This document shows positions 1 through 11,400 of a stretch of DNA of 64,000 bases, one piece after another. How positions within the stretch are numbered: position 1 is the stretch's first letter; the number at the start of each line of letters is the position of its first letter. The DNA comes from Gymnodinialimonas phycosphaerae (GTDB lineage Bacteria; Pseudomonadota; Alphaproteobacteria; Rhodobacterales; Rhodobacteraceae): contig NZ_JAIMBW010000001.1 of NCBI RefSeq assembly GCF_019195455.1, forward strand, positions 1,302,001 through 1,366,000, written 5' to 3'. Below the pieces are notes generated by a model. That model worked only from the letters and a program-made list of their open reading frames with translations, did not search any database and had not been told where the DNA came from. The position numbers and the translations under genes are program-made.

Positions 1-1
1 T

Positions 2-2185
2 GCCCTGCCCGCACTTTACGCGGGCATCACGGTGATGGGCTTCATCGGCCAGGTGAATGGCGGAGAGCTGCCGCAGATGGGGGGCCTCACGACATGGGCC
101 TCCTTCCCCGGCACCGACATTTATAACGCCGAAGTCTGGCGCTTCGGCATCCCGCTTTTAGTCGCCACCGGTGGCGCCATCGTGCTTGGCTGGTTCGAGC
201 GTCAGGGCCGTGGGTCTTTCGCCGCCTCCGACATCGTGTTGGCGATCTGCGCCCTTGTCGTGGCGCTTTACTTGATCCCGATCTACTCCACTGCCGCACG
301 CAACTCGGTCGGGACATCCTTTGTGCCGATCGGCGTGGCTTTCGCCGCCACAGCAGGTGCGGCGATGATCCTTGAGCTGACCCGCCGTGTCGCGGGCCTG
401 GCGCTGGTGATCATCACCGGTATCTTCCTCGCCTATACCTTCACCGCACACCTTCTACCGGGCCTTCTGGCGGTGCAGAACCCCTACGACTGGCAACGCT
501 TCTTCGGCTTTGTCTACACCGATGCGGGGATCCTCGGGCCCACGACGGCGGTGTCCTCCACCTACATCATCCTGTTCATCATCTTCGCGGCCTTCCTTCA
601 GGCCTCCAAGGTCGGCGATTACTTCGTCAACTTCGCCTTCGCGGCCGCAGGACGCTCGCGCGGGGGGCCTGCCAAGGTGGCCATCTTCGCCTCCGGCCTG
701 ATGGGCATGATCAACGGCACGTCGGCGGGCAACGTCGTGGCCACGGGCTCGCTGACGATCCCGCTGATGAAGAAGGTCGGCTACCACAAGAAAACCGCCG
801 GTGCGGTCGAGGCCGCGGCCTCCACGGGCGGCCAGATCATGCCCCCGATCATGGGGGCTGGCGCCTTCATCATGGCCGAGATCACCGGCATTCCCTACCA
901 GGACATCGCCATTGCCGCGATCATTCCCGCCGTCCTCTACTTTGCGTCGATCTACTTCATGGTGGATTTCGAGGCCGCGAAACTCGGGATGCGCGGCATG
1001 CGCGAGGATGAGCTGCCCAAGTTCCGAGAAATGGCCAAGAAGGTCTTCCTGTTCCTGCCCATCGTCATCCTGATCTTCGCGCTATTCATGGGCTATTCCG
1101 TGATCCGTGCCGGCACGCTGGCCACCGTGGCTGCCGTCGTCGTGTCCTGGGCCGCGCCCGAGCACTTCATTCCGCGCGGTAGCTGGTCGATCCAGCGCCT
1201 TTTCGTGCTGGCCATCACCGCGATGACCATTGCGTTGACCGTCGTCTGGATCGCCTCGCCCACACCCGAACCGGGCGCGGACCAGAGCGCGCTGATGACC
1301 TCGCTGGCCACAATCACCGGCCTGATCATCGTGGCGGCCTTCGTCTATATCTCGATCTCCGAGCTGATGAAGCCGGACAGCACCATCGGCCTCGGCCTCA
1401 AGGGGCTTCTGCGCGGCCTTGAAATCGCGGGCGTCATGTCGATCCAGATCATCGCCGTCTGCGCCTGTGCGGGCATCATCGTGGGCGTCATCTCGCTCAC
1501 CGGTGTTGGCGCGCGCTTCTCCGCCGTTCTGCTGGATCTGGCGGGCGTTTCCCAACTTCTGGCGCTGTTCTTCGCCATGTGCATCGCGATCCTTCTGGGG
1601 ATGGGCATGCCGACCACGGCCGCCTACGCGGTGGCTGCTTCCGTCGTGGCACCGGGTCTTGTATCCCTTGGCATCCCGCAACTGACCGCACATTTCTTCG
1701 TCTTCTACTTCGCTGTGGTCTCGGCCATCACGCCGCCCGTGGCGCTGGCCTCTTATGCTGCGGCGGGCATCTCGGGCGCCAACCCGATGGAAACCTCGGT
1801 GGCCAGCTTCAAGATCGGCCTTGCCGCCTTCATCGTGCCGTTCATGTTCTTCTACAACGGCAACCTTCTGATGCAGGGCAATGAGGTCATCGAGGTCGCG
1901 GGCGAGATAGTCCACCAGGCCCCCGCCTGGTACAACATCGTGCGCGCGAGCGTCACCGCCATCGTGGGCATCTTCCTGCTTTCGTCGGGTATTCAGGGCT
2001 GGTTCATGGGCGGACCCTCGGCATGGTTCCTGCGCGCGGGCCTGATCGCCGCGGCCCTCTTGCTGATCGCGGGCGGCGTCATGACGGACCTTGCCGGAGT
2101 GGGCCTTGCGGTGGCGATCTACCTTGTGCAGCGGCTTTTCCACCCTGCCGCCAACGCGTCGATCCCGGTGCGCGGCGCGGATTGA
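2..2185 (+). CDS. TRAP transporter fused permease (DctQM type, 5'-truncated)
   Basis: Fused small and large permease of a TRAP transporter, which imports a substrate delivered by a periplasmic binding protein (TAXI-type in most fused systems) using an ion gradient. The frame is open to the left window edge, so the N-terminus is missing. About 720 residues remain, nearly all hydrophobic segments, with the conserved large-subunit signatures GLMGMINGTSAGNVVATG near residue 240 and GMGMPTTAAYAVAAS near residue 530. Stops of neighbouring frames make any internal ATG an artefactual start. The binding-protein gene is not visible and presumably lies to the left. The substrate cannot be told from the permease. 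Confidence 0.92.
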   Translation, partial: ALPALYAGITVMGFIGQVNGGELPQMGGLTTWASFPGTDIYNAEVWRFGIPLLVATGGAIVLGWFERQGRGSFAASDIVLAICALVVALYLIPIYSTAARNSVGTSFVPIGVAFAATAGAAMILELTRRVAGLALVIITGIFLAYTFTAHLLPGLLAVQNPYDWQRFFGFVYTDAGILGPTTAVSSTYIILFIIFAAFLQASKVGDYFVNFAFAAAGRSRGGPAKVAIFASGLMGMINGTSAGNVVATGSLTIPLMKKVGYHKKTAGAVEAAASTGGQIMPPIMGAGAFIMAEITGIPYQDIAIAAIIPAVLYFASIYFMVDFEAAKLGMRGMREDELPKFREMAKKVFLFLPIVILIFALFMGYSVIRAGTLATVAAVVVSWAAPEHFIPRGSWSIQRLFVLAITAMTIALTVVWIASPTPEPGADQSALMTSLATITGLIIVAAFVYISISELMKPDSTIGLGLKGLLRGLEIAGVMSIQIIAVCACAGIIVGVISLTGVGARFSAVLLDLAGVSQLLALFFAMCIAILLGMGMPTTAAYAVAASVVAPGLVSLGIPQLTAHFFVFYFAVVSAITPPVALASYAAAGISGANPMETSVASFKIGLAAFIVPFMFFYNGNLLMQGNEVIEVAGEIVHQAPAWYNIVRASVTAIVGIFLLSSGIQGWFMGGPSAWFLRAGLIAAALLLIAGGVMTDLAGVGLAVAIYLVQRLFHPAANASIPVRGAD

Positions 2186-2216
2186 CACCCGCGCCCAAGC
2201 GGAACAGGTTTGCCAC

Positions 2217-2257
2217 GCGCGCGGTCGTCCCCCAAACGGGACGGCCGCGCCTCTTTG
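2217..2257 (+). terminator. Hairpin terminator after the TRAP permease
   Basis: GC-rich inverted repeat: arms GCGCGG + CGTCCC and GGGACG + CCGCGC around a CCAAA-type loop, followed by CTCTTTGTTC. It lies 30 bp after the permease stop and before the P450 ribosome site, so it probably ends the TRAP transcript. The U-tract is weak. Confidence 0.5.
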
Positions 2258-2290
2258 TTCCCTGAAAATGCCCGCCGGAGGCACCTATCC

Positions 2291-3457
2291 TTGGCCCTAC
2301 CTCTCCTCCACCAACCTCCGACAGATCCCGGTTTCGTCCAAAACCCCTACCCGTTCTACGACCGCGCCCGTTCAGCCGGACCCTTGTTCCACTGGGCCGA
2401 CTACGCCATGGTCTGCACCTCCACGCATGAGGCCACGAACGCCATTCTGCGCGACCGTCGTTTCGGCCGTGAACCGGTGGATGCGCTGCCGATCCCGGAC
2501 CACCTGAAGCCCTTCTACGACGTTGAAGCCCACTCCATGCTGGAGTTGGAGCCGCCCCGCCACACCCGGTTGCGCGGCCTCGTTCTGCGGGCCTTCACCA
2601 ACCGGCGGATCAAGGCGCTGGCGCCCGAAATCACGCAGCTCACCCATGACCTGATCGACCGGTTCCCGGCAGATCACGACCTGCTGGACACTTTCGCGCG
2701 CCCCCTGCCCGTCACCATCATCGCCCGCCTTCTTGGCGTGCCCGAGGATATGGCCCCAAGCCTCCTGCGTTGGTCCAATGCCATGGTGATGATGTACCAG
2801 GCGGGCCGCACCCGGGCCGACGAAGACGTCGCTGTCCGCGCGACGGAAGAGTTTGTGGCCTTCATGCGCGACTATGTGGAGCGCAAGCGCAGCCTCCCCA
2901 AGGACGACCTGATCACCGCGCTGATCGCGGCTGAGGAAGACGGTGAGAAGCTTTCCACCGATGAGTTGATCACCACCTGCATCCTGCTTCTGAATGCAGG
3001 TCATGAGGCGACGGTGCATTCCATTGGCAATGGCGCAAAGCTGTGCATGGAACAGGGCCACCGCCCCGAAGGCGACCCGGCAAAATTCATCGAGGAGCTC
3101 CTGCGCATCGACCCGCCGCTGCACATGTTCACCCGGACCGCCTATGAAACGGTCGAGGTCCACGGCCACACGTTCCATCGCGGCGATCAGGTGGCGCTTC
3201 TGCTCGGCGCCGCCAACCGCGACCCCGAAACCTACGCCGCCCCCGAGACCTTCGATCCAACGCGCGGCGGCCCGGCGCAACTGGCCTTCGGCGCGGGATT
3301 GCACTTCTGCGTCGGCGCGCCCCTGGCACGGCTGGAGTTGCAGATCGCCCTGCCGATCCTGTTTGAGCGCTGCCCGAACCTGGCGCTGACTGCATCGCCC
3401 CGCTATGGGGACATCTACCATTTCCACGGACTGGACGCCCTGAGGGTCGCCACCTGA
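2291..3457 (+). CDS. Cytochrome P450
   Basis: Soluble bacterial cytochrome P450 mono-oxygenase, 388 residues, with three landmark motifs: I-helix AGHEAT (about residue 236), K-helix ExxR as EELLR (about 270), and the haem loop FGAGLHFCVGAPLAR with the haem-ligand Cys at about 340. I chose the TTG start at 2291 because CGGAGG (2276-2281) sits 9 bp upstream and the protein then begins at the family's usual N-terminus; upstream in-frame codons give a non-conserved Arg-rich extension. The stop overlaps the next start (TGATG), so P450 and protease are probably co-translated. No ferredoxin partner is next to it; the substrate is unknown. Confidence 0.93.
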   Translation: MALPLLHQPPTDPGFVQNPYPFYDRARSAGPLFHWADYAMVCTSTHEATNAILRDRRFGREPVDALPIPDHLKPFYDVEAHSMLELEPPRHTRLRGLVLRAFTNRRIKALAPEITQLTHDLIDRFPADHDLLDTFARPLPVTIIARLLGVPEDMAPSLLRWSNAMVMMYQAGRTRADEDVAVRATEEFVAFMRDYVERKRSLPKDDLITALIAAEEDGEKLSTDELITTCILLLNAGHEATVHSIGNGAKLCMEQGHRPEGDPAKFIEELLRIDPPLHMFTRTAYETVEVHGHTFHRGDQVALLLGAANRDPETYAAPETFDPTRGGPAQLAFGAGLHFCVGAPLARLELQIALPILFERCPNLALTASPRYGDIYHFHGLDALRVAT

Positions 3458-4161
3458 TGGGCAATTCCATCGTCTTCACCCTGCGCGGGCCCTGGCGCGT
3501 TCCGATCCAGTTCGATGCCAGCCTGCTGGTCCTCGCCGTCCTCTTCGCGATGCTCTACATTGATCGGGGCATCGGGACCGCAGCCATCGCCTTCGCGATG
3601 ATCGTCCTCGCGATCCTGATGCATGAGTTGGGCCATGCGGCGGCCTGTGTCGCCCAGAATGTGCCGGTGCGCCGCGTGGTTCTGTTTGGCGGCGGCGGGT
3701 TTTGCGAACATGATGCGCGGGTCACCCCCTATCAGACCGAGTTCATTGCCATCGCAGGCCCGCTGGTGAACCTTGCGCTTTGGGCCGTTGCCTCGTTGAT
3801 CCTGCCCCTCACCATCACACCGTCCGAGCCGGTCTTGATCAATGGAACATGGCTCACGCCGCCGCAGGGGCAAAGCGAGATCACCCGCCAACTGACCCTT
3901 TTCGCGCGCCTCAACCTGTTTCTTACCCTGTTCAACCTCGTCCCGGTCCTGCCGCTTGACGGCGGGCGCCTGCTGCACTCATGGCTGCATCGGTTCTTTC
4001 GCGGCATCACGGCGACGAAAATCGCAGGCGGCGTGGGGGTCGTCCTTGCCGTCGCGTGGGTCCCGCTGATGTTCGCCGCCTTCTTCACCTTCGGCGTCGT
4101 GCTGTTGTACTTCCCCAACATCATGCTGCATTGGCGCATGTTGCGTAGCGGTCAGGGCTAG
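3457..4161 (+). CDS. M50 / site-2-protease family membrane metalloprotease
   Basis: Polytopic inner-membrane zinc protease of the M50 (site-2 protease) family, 234 residues. HELGH at residues 56-60 supplies the zinc ligands and catalytic Glu within a membrane segment; the second signature, LPLDGGRLL with Asp168, supplies the third zinc ligand. There is no PDZ or CBS domain, so this is the compact Rv-/SpoIVFB-like form. It starts inside the P450 stop codon (ATGA-type overlap). The natural substrate is unknown. Confidence 0.88.
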   Translation: MGNSIVFTLRGPWRVPIQFDASLLVLAVLFAMLYIDRGIGTAAIAFAMIVLAILMHELGHAAACVAQNVPVRRVVLFGGGGFCEHDARVTPYQTEFIAIAGPLVNLALWAVASLILPLTITPSEPVLINGTWLTPPQGQSEITRQLTLFARLNLFLTLFNLVPVLPLDGGRLLHSWLHRFFRGITATKIAGGVGVVLAVAWVPLMFAAFFTFGVVLLYFPNIMLHWRMLRSGQG

Positions 4162-4171
4162 CGACACACAC

Positions 4172-4200
4172 GACGCCCGGGGCACGCGCGCCCCGGTGTC
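4172..4200. terminator. Symmetric hairpin between convergent genes
   Basis: CCGGGGC / GCCCCGG stem with flanking GAC/GTC pairs in the 57-bp gap between the convergent protease and uvrA genes. No clear T-run on either strand, so termination is inferred from position and symmetry. Confidence 0.4.
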
Positions 4201-4218
4201 ATGCGTCAGGCCAATTAC

Positions 4219-7092
4219 CTATTCGGCGGCGTGTTTGCGCGCGTCCAGCATTGGGCCGAGGTAGCGGCCGGTGTGGCTTTCCGCGACGTCTGCCACTTGC
4301 TCAGGCGTGCCCGTGGCGACGATCTGCCCGCCGCCGTCACCGCCCTCGGGGCCAATGTCGATGATGTGGTCAGCGGTCTTGATCACGTCGAGATTGTGTT
4401 CGATGACGATCACGGAATTGCCCTGCTCAACCAATTCATGCAGCACTTCCAAGAGCTTGCGCACGTCCTCGAAATGCAGACCCGTGGTGGGTTCATCCAG
4501 GATATACAGCGTCCGGCCCGTGGATTGCTTGGCCAGTTCCTTGGACAGCTTCACCCGCTGCGCCTCGCCGCCCGAAAGCGTTGTCGCCTGCTGGCCGACC
4601 TTGATGTACCCCAGCCCCACACGCATCAGCGCATCCATCTTGGTGCGGATCGAGGGGACCGCCTTGAAGAACTCCTGCGCGTCCTCAACGGTCATGTTCA
4701 GCACATCGGCGATGCTTTGGCCCTTGAAGCGGATCTCCAGCGTTTCGCGGTTGTAGCGCTGCCCCCGGCAGGTCTCGCATTCGACGTAGACGTCGGGCAG
4801 GAAGTGCATCTCGATCTTGATCAGGCCGTCGCCCTGGCAGGCCTCGCACCGGCCGCCCTTCACGTTGAAGCTGAAGCGCCCCGGCTTGTAGCCGCGCGCC
4901 TTGGACTCGGGCAGACCCGCGAACCAATCGCGGATCGGGGTGAAGGCGCCGGTGTACGTCGCCGGGTTGGAGCGCGGCGTGCGCCCAATGGCCCGCTGGT
5001 CGATGTCGATGACCTTGTCCAGATGCTCCAGCCCCTTGATCGTCTCACACGGTGCAGGCGTTTGCCGCGCCCCGTTGAGCTTCCTGGAGGCGGTCTTGAA
5101 CAACGTCTCGATCGTCAGCGTCGACTTGCCGCCGCCCGACACGCCGGTGACGCAGACGAACTGCCCCAGCGGATAGTCCACCGTGACGTTTTGCAGGTTG
5201 TTGCCCGTGGCCTTGACCACTGTCAGCTTCTTCTTGTTGCCCTTGCGCCGCTTGGCGGGCACAGCGATTTCGCGGCGGCCGGCAAGGTAATCCCCGGTGA
5301 TGGACTTGGGGTTGGCGATCAGGTCGGCGGGTGTACCTTCGCCCACCACTTCGCCCCCGTGCACACCGGCGCCGGGGCCGATGTCGAAGACGTAATCGGC
5401 CTCGCGGATGGCTTCCTCGTCGTGTTCGACCACAATCACCGTGTTGCCCTGGTCACGCAGGTTCTTGAGCGTTGTCAGAAGGCGGTCGTTGTCTCGCTGA
5501 TGCAGGCCGATGGAGGGTTCGTCCAACACGTAAAGCACGCCCGTCAGACCGCTGCCGATCTGGCTGGCCAGCCGAATGCGCTGCGCCTCACCGCCCGAAA
5601 GCGTGCCCGCGTTGCGGCTAAGCGTAAGATACTGAAGACCCACGTTATTCAGGAACCCAAGACGTTCGCGGATTTCCTTGAGGATCGCGCGGGCGACCTC
5701 GTTCTTCTGTTTGCTAAGGGCGTCGGGGACAGTGTCGATCCAAGCCAACGCCTCGGCGATGGACATCTGCACGACCTGGCCCACATGCTTGAGGTCATCG
5801 GAGGGGCCGATCTTGACGGCCAACGCCTCCGGCCGCAGGCGATAGCCGCCGCAATCGCCGCAGGGACGGTTGTTCTGGAATCGCTCGAATTCCTCGCGGA
5901 TCCACGCGCTATCCGTCTCGCGGTAGCGGCGTTCCATGTTGGGGATGACACCCTCGAACGTACGCTCCACCTGATACACACGCCCGCCTTCGTCGTAGCG
6001 AAACTTGATCTCTTCTTCGCCAGAGCCGCGCAGGAACACCTGTTGAATCTCCGCTGACAGGTCCTTCCACTTGGTCTTCGCGTTGAAACCGTAATGCTTT
6101 GCAATCGCCTCGATCGTCTGGACGAAATACGGCGATTTTCCCTTACGCCACGGGGCAATAGCACCATCCTCAAGGCTCAGCGCCTTGTCGGGGACCATCA
6201 GCCCCTCGTCGAAGAACAGCTCCATCCCCAACCCGTCGCACGACGGGCAGGCCCCGAAGGGCGCGTTGAAAGAGAACAGGCGCGGCTCGATCTCGGGGAT
6301 GGTGAAGCCGCTGACGGGACAGGCGAATTTCTCGGAGAAGGTGAATCGCTCCGGCTCCTCCTCTTCTTTTACCGCCGTCTCAAGGATCGCGATGCCGTCG
6401 GCCAGATCCAGCGCGGTGCGGAAACTGTCGGCCAGCCGCGTCTCGGCGCCTTCGCGCACGACGATACGGTCGACGACAACGTCGATGTCATGGCGGAATT
6501 TCTTGTCCAGCGTGGGCGGCTCGTCCAACTCGTAGAATTCGCCGTCCACCTTCACGCGCTGGAAGCCCTGCTTGCGCAGTTCCAGGAATTCCTTGCGATA
6601 TTCGCCTTTGCGATCCCGAATGATCGGGGCGAGAAGGTAGGCGCGCGTCCCCTCCTCCATCGCCATGACACGGTCGACCATATCCTGGACCTGCTGCGCC
6701 TCGATCGGCTGGCCCGTCGCGGGGCTGTAGGGCGTGCCCGCGCGGGCGAACAGAAGGCGCAGGTAGTCGTAGATTTCCGTGACGGTGCCGACGGTCGAGC
6801 GGGGGTTCTTGGAGGTCGTCTTCTGCTCGATCGAGATCGCGGGGCTGAGGCCGCTGATGTGATCGACGTCCGGTTTCTCCATCATATCAAGGAATTGCCG
6901 GGCGTAAGCGGAAAGGCTTTCAACGTAGCGCCGCTGGCCTTCGGCATAGATCGTGTCAAAGGCAAGGCTGGACTTGCCCGAGCCCGACAGCCCGGTGATC
7001 ACCACCAGCTTGTCGCGCGGAATATCGACGTCGATATTCTTGAGGTTGTGCTCGCGCGCGCCGCGCACCTCGATGCTTTTCATCTCTGGCAT
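4219..7092 (-). CDS. uvrA: Excinuclease ABC subunit A
   Basis: Damage-recognition ATPase of nucleotide excision repair; a UvrA dimer loads UvrB at lesions. 957 residues. Two ABC modules are visible, with Walker [14 protein letters not shown] near the N-terminus and [11 protein letters not shown] in the second half, two LSGGEAQR signatures, and zinc-finger CxxC pairs ([16 protein letters not shown] with CETCRGQR). The start at 7092 ([18 protein letters not shown]) matches the conserved N-terminus and has a GGGGGCAGG stretch upstream; an ATG 57 bp further upstream adds a non-conserved leader. A LexA-type box lies 69-83 bp upstream, so SOS induction is expected. Confidence 0.97.
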   Translation of the reverse strand: MPEMKSIEVRGAREHNLKNIDVDIPRDKLVVITGLSGSGKSSLAFDTIYAEGQRRYVESLSAYARQFLDMMEKPDVDHISGLSPAISIEQKTTSKNPRSTVGTVTEIYDYLRLLFARAGTPYSPATGQPIEAQQVQDMVDRVMAMEEGTRAYLLAPIIRDRKGEYRKEFLELRKQGFQRVKVDGEFYELDEPPTLDKKFRHDIDVVVDRIVVREGAETRLADSFRTALDLADGIAILETAVKEEEEPERFTFSEKFACPVSGFTIPEIEPRLFSFNAPFGACPSCDGLGMELFFDEGLMVPDKALSLEDGAIAPWRKGKSPYFVQTIEAIAKHYGFNAKTKWKDLSAEIQQVFLRGSGEEEIKFRYDEGGRVYQVERTFEGVIPNMERRYRETDSAWIREEFERFQNNRPCGDCGGYRLRPEALAVKIGPSDDLKHVGQVVQMSIAEALAWIDTVPDALSKQKNEVARAILKEIRERLGFLNNVGLQYLTLSRNAGTLSGGEAQRIRLASQIGSGLTGVLYVLDEPSIGLHQRDNDRLLTTLKNLRDQGNTVIVVEHDEEAIREADYVFDIGPGAGVHGGEVVGEGTPADLIANPKSITGDYLAGRREIAVPAKRRKGNKKKLTVVKATGNNLQNVTVDYPLGQFVCVTGVSGGGKSTLTIETLFKTASRKLNGARQTPAPCETIKGLEHLDKVIDIDQRAIGRTPRSNPATYTGAFTPIRDWFAGLPESKARGYKPGRFSFNVKGGRCEACQGDGLIKIEMHFLPDVYVECETCRGQRYNRETLEIRFKGQSIADVLNMTVEDAQEFFKAVPSIRTKMDALMRVGLGYIKVGQQATTLSGGEAQRVKLSKELAKQSTGRTLYILDEPTTGLHFEDVRKLLEVLHELVEQGNSVIVIEHNLDVIKTADHIIDIGPEGGDGGGQIVATGTPEQVADVAESHTGRYLGPMLDARKHAAE

Positions 7093-7160
7093 GCCTGCCC
7101 CCAAGTTAACCGTTCCGACACACATAGGCGGTAGCGTCTGAGTCTCCAACTGAAAAAGAG

Positions 7161-7175
7161 GAACGTTTCAGGAAC
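7161..7175 (-). promoter_or_regulatory. LexA (SOS) box of uvrA
   Basis: Exact GTTC-N7-GTTC on the minus strand (GAAC GTTTCAG GAAC as written on plus), the established alphaproteobacterial LexA operator. It lies 69 bp upstream of the uvrA start, in the orientation of uvrA, and overlaps the stop codon of the upstream MFS gene (7168-7170). Confidence 0.85.
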
Positions 7176-8274
7176 GCGCAGCGCGATACGCCAGTCCGGT
7201 GACGCCTGCTGCCATGATGCAGATGACAATAGCCGTGGGAAGGTAAGCGCCTGCCCCCATGGCCGCGAGCACCGGCGTGCCGGTGAAGGTGCCGATGTTG
7301 CCCAATTGCGCCAGCGCACCATTGGACAGTGCGCGGTCGTCGTCGGCCTCGTTCAGCCATGGCACGGCAGCAAAACCCGCCCCCGCCGCGATGCCGCTGA
7401 GGCCCATGGTCAGGATCAGGACGTAGGGCGCGGCTGGCCCGGCAACCATGGTCACCGCAAAAAGTGCGGCCATGGCGGCGAAGGTCACCCACACCAGCGT
7501 GCCCGGTGCGATCCAACGCGCAAGGACGCCCGCCAGGAACGATCCCGCGATGCCCGCCAGCGGCAGGATCGGCGCCAACCACAGCGCGTCCAACGCCGCA
7601 GGCAGGAAGGTGATCAGGGCCAGGAACAACATCGCATAGAGGCCGTGGCCCAGGCCCGGCGCGAACAGGCGCGGGGTCGTGTAAATCATCACGTGATCGG
7701 ACAGACGTGGGAGGGGGCGGCGCACCACCACGACGCCTTGGGGCAGCATCACCCAAAGGACCGCCAGCATGCCTGCCGCGAACACGGCGTGCCCGCCGTA
7801 GGCGGCGCGCAGGTTGTCGCCCATCACCAAGGCCGCCACGGCAAAACCAACGCCAAAGAAGGTCGCCCAAAGGCCCATGACCATGGCGCGATCCTTGGGG
7901 CCGGCAAGGCGGGCCATCAACGTGGGCACCGCCACGACTAGAACCAAATGCCCTGCCCCTTCCACCACGCGCAGGGCCATAAACACCTGAAAAGGCGGCA
8001 AAAACGCCTCTGCCGCGCCGACAAGGGCCGAGGCCCCCAAAGCCCAAAGGATGGCGCGGCGCGGCCCGATGCTGGCCGTGATCCCCCCCGCCATGACCCC
8101 GAACGCGATCCCCATGACCGCCACGCCCGAGACGGCGAAGGCCACGGGCCACCCCGGATAGACCGTCGCCAAGCCCGTCAAGGTCAAGGATATCTTGCTG
8201 AACTGCATTCCCGCGATCAGCCCCGTGAGGTAGAGCGCCGCGATCAGCGGCCAGGGGGTGCGGGGGGTATGCAT
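7168..8274 (-). CDS. MFS transporter
   Basis: Major facilitator superfamily permease, 368 residues, almost wholly hydrophobic with about 11-12 predicted membrane segments and the usual weakly conserved loop 2-3 region. A GGGGAAGCAGG stretch precedes the ATG. It precedes uvrA on the same strand, but uvrA has its own promoter/LexA box inside the MFS 3' end, so co-regulation is doubtful. Substrate unknown. Confidence 0.85.
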   Translation of the reverse strand: MHTPRTPWPLIAALYLTGLIAGMQFSKISLTLTGLATVYPGWPVAFAVSGVAVMGIAFGVMAGGITASIGPRRAILWALGASALVGAAEAFLPPFQVFMALRVVEGAGHLVLVVAVPTLMARLAGPKDRAMVMGLWATFFGVGFAVAALVMGDNLRAAYGGHAVFAAGMLAVLWVMLPQGVVVVRRPLPRLSDHVMIYTTPRLFAPGLGHGLYAMLFLALITFLPAALDALWLAPILPLAGIAGSFLAGVLARWIAPGTLVWVTFAAMAALFAVTMVAGPAAPYVLILTMGLSGIAAGAGFAAVPWLNEADDDRALSNGALAQLGNIGTFTGTPVLAAMGAGAYLPTAIVICIMAAGVTGLAYRAARS

Positions 8275-8455
8275 GGCGCCTGCTTCCCCTGTTTCACTGG
8301 CCCCGTCAAGCGGGCGGCGTGACGGAAGGAAACGAAGGAAGGAACCTGGGGGAAACCAGCGGAAAACCTACCCTTTGCGGATCACGCAGAACAGGTTACC
8401 GTAAGGGCAATGGTCGGTCTATTCCCGGCCCGCTGTCCCATATTATCTAGAACGG

Positions 8456-11400
8456 ATGTCCCCGATGCGCGCGTTATTCCTCGCCCTGATAACCCTCATG
8501 ATGTTGCCCCTCACGGCCCTCGCCCAATCGGCGGATCGGCCCAATACGATTCTGGTTCTGGATGGATCGGGATCGATGTGGGGGCAGATCGACGGCGTGA
8601 ACAAGATCGTTATCGCCCGCGAGGTCATTGCCGAGATGCTGGCCGAAATGGCCGATGATGTGTCCCTTGGCCTCACGGTTTATGGCCACCGTGAGCGTGG
8701 CAGCTGCACGGATATCGAGACGATCGTCGCCCCCGCGCCGGGCACTCAAGCGCGCATCCTGGAGGCCGTCAACGCCATCAACCCGCGCGGCCGCACGCCA
8801 ATGACCGACGCGGTCATCGCCGCCGCGCAAAGCCTGCGCCACACCGAGGAAGCCGCCACCGTGATCCTCGTCTCGGACGGGATCGAGAACTGTAACCCCG
8901 ACCCCTGCGCCATCGCCGCTGCGTTGGAGGCCACGGGCGTCGATTTCACTGCCCATGTGATCGGCTTCGACGTCGCCTCCGAACCCGAAGCGCGCGCGCA
9001 GATGCAGTGCATCGCCGACAATACCGGGGGGCAGTTCCTGACCGCCGACAACGCCACGGAACTCAGCCAGGCGTTGACCCAGGTCGTGGCCGTCATGCCC
9101 ACGCCCATGCGGATCGAGGCGCAAGTCCTGCCCCAGGGCACCTTGCCCACGCGCCCCGTCACCTGGACGATTCTGGGTGCGGATGGCGACGTTATCAGCA
9201 CCGGCACCCCCGGCCCCGCGATAGATGCCACCCTGCTCCCAGGCACTTACGTGGCCCAGGCCACGCGGACAGAGCCCGATGGCCCGCAAACCTATCAGAC
9301 GTCTTTCACCGTTGTCGAAGGCCAGACAGACCTGATCGTCGTCGCCATGCCTCCGATCATCGAGACCAGCCAGGTGACCTTCACCGCGCGGGTGGAACCC
9401 GACATGTCCGTGCCCGCCTCGCAATTGGCATGGACGCTGTTTGACAGTGCCGACACCGTGCTGCTTGGCCCCGTCGTTGCGCCCGGCGGCAATGTCGGCC
9501 TGTTGCCCGGTGAGTATCGCCTGTCCGTCGAGCGTGCCAATGCCGGCACGCGCCACGAGGCCCGCTTCACGGTCGAGCCCAACACCCCGCAGGAGGTCAT
9601 CATCCCCTTGCCCGCCCTACTGGTCGAGGTCAGTTTCGTCGCGCGCATCGGCGATGTCGGCGGCGTGACGATCACCGATCCCGTGGTCTGGGACGTGGAG
9701 CCGCTCAGCACCAACCCGGTCACCACAAACCCCGCGACATTCCAGATGAGCCGTGGCGCCTACCGCGTCACCGCCTATTGGACAGCACAGGAAATCGAGG
9801 AGAGCGTTGATTTTGTTGTGGTCGATCAGGCCCGAGAGATCATCGTCGTCTTCCCTGAACCCGCCGCAACGGCCACGTTGACGGCGCCCGCAACGGCCCC
9901 TGTCGCCGCCGACATCGAGGTCGCGTGGGAGGGTCCCGGCGAGGCCAGAGACATGATTCTGATCCGCGACCCCCAAACTGATGTGCTGCTCAACGTGGTC
10001 TCCGCGCGCGATAATCCCGCCATCCTTCGCCTGCCCGCCACGCCCGGAACCTACGACATCACCTATCGCCAAGAGGGGGGCAACGGACCGATCATCGGCT
10101 CAACGCCCATCGTGGTGACAGACGTCTCGGCAGTGCTGAACGGGCCGGAAACCGTCGAGATCGCGACCCGCTTCACTGTCCCCTGGGAAGGCCCCGGATA
10201 CCCGCAGGATCGCATCGCACTGGTTCCGGTAGGCGAGACGGCAACCCGGTCCAACGGGCGAGCGGTCTCGTTCGGCAACCCGTTGGAACTGACCGCCCCG
10301 CCGCAGCCCGGCCTCTACGAGCTGCACTATATTCTGCGCGAGGGAGAACGGGTCATCGCCCGTCAAGCCATTGAAGTTGTAGATGTTTTGGGCTCCATCA
10401 CAGCGCCTGCGACCGCCGTGGCGGGCTCGACCATCGAAGTCGCCTGGACCGGCCCAGATAATCCCCGTGACTACATCGGGATCGGCCTTGCCAGTGCCAC
10501 GGGCGGCGACCGGTGGGACAACTTCACGCGCACAGACGAAGGCCAAGTGCTTCGCTTGCAAGTCCCGCCAGCGCCGGGTGCGTATGTGATCCGCTACTTC
10601 ATCGATCAGGACCGTGTGGTGATCGCCGAGGCGCCAATCACCGTGACACCCGCTTCGGCCACCCTCACCCTTCCCGCCACAGCCGTGGCTGGATCGACCA
10701 TCGAAGTGGCATGGACCGGGCCTGATTATCACCGTGATTACATTGGTATAGGTCGAGCTGGTGCAACCGGCGGCGACCGGTGGGAGAACTTCACCCGCAC
10801 CGAGGAAGGCACCATTTTGCGTCTGCAAACGCCGCCCCTGCCCGGCACTTACGTGGTCCGCTACTTCATGGATCAGGATCGCTACGTCCTCGCCGAGGCG
10901 CAGATCACGTTGACCGAAGCCGCGGCCTCGATCACGGCGCCCGAGACGGCCGTGGCCGGATCCACCATCGAGGTCGCCTGGAGTGGCCCCAATTATCCCC
11001 GTGATTTCATAGGCATAGGCCGCGTGGGCGCCACCGGCGGCAACCAGTGGGAGAACTATACACGCACCGAGGATGGTCCCATTCTGCGTCTGCAAACCCC
11101 TCCGGTGCCCGGCACCTACATGATCCGCTATTTCGTGGATCAGGACCGCACGGTGTTGGCTGAGGCGCAGATTGAGCTGACGGCGGCTGCCTCTTCTGTG
11201 TCTGCCCCGAGTACGGCCGTGGCAGGCTCCACGATCGATGTCACTTGGACTGGCCCTGATTTCCCGCGCGATTTCATCGGGATAGGCCGCTTGGGCGCAA
11301 CAGGCGGCAACCAGTGGGAGAATTACACCCGCACCGAAGACGGCTCGCCGTTGCAGTTGCTGACCCCGACGGAACCCGGCGCTTATGTGATCCGATACTT

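Noticed and set aside
4201..6057. Open frame of about 618 codons antisense to uvrA
   Set aside because: Shadow of uvrA, which has both ABC modules intact.
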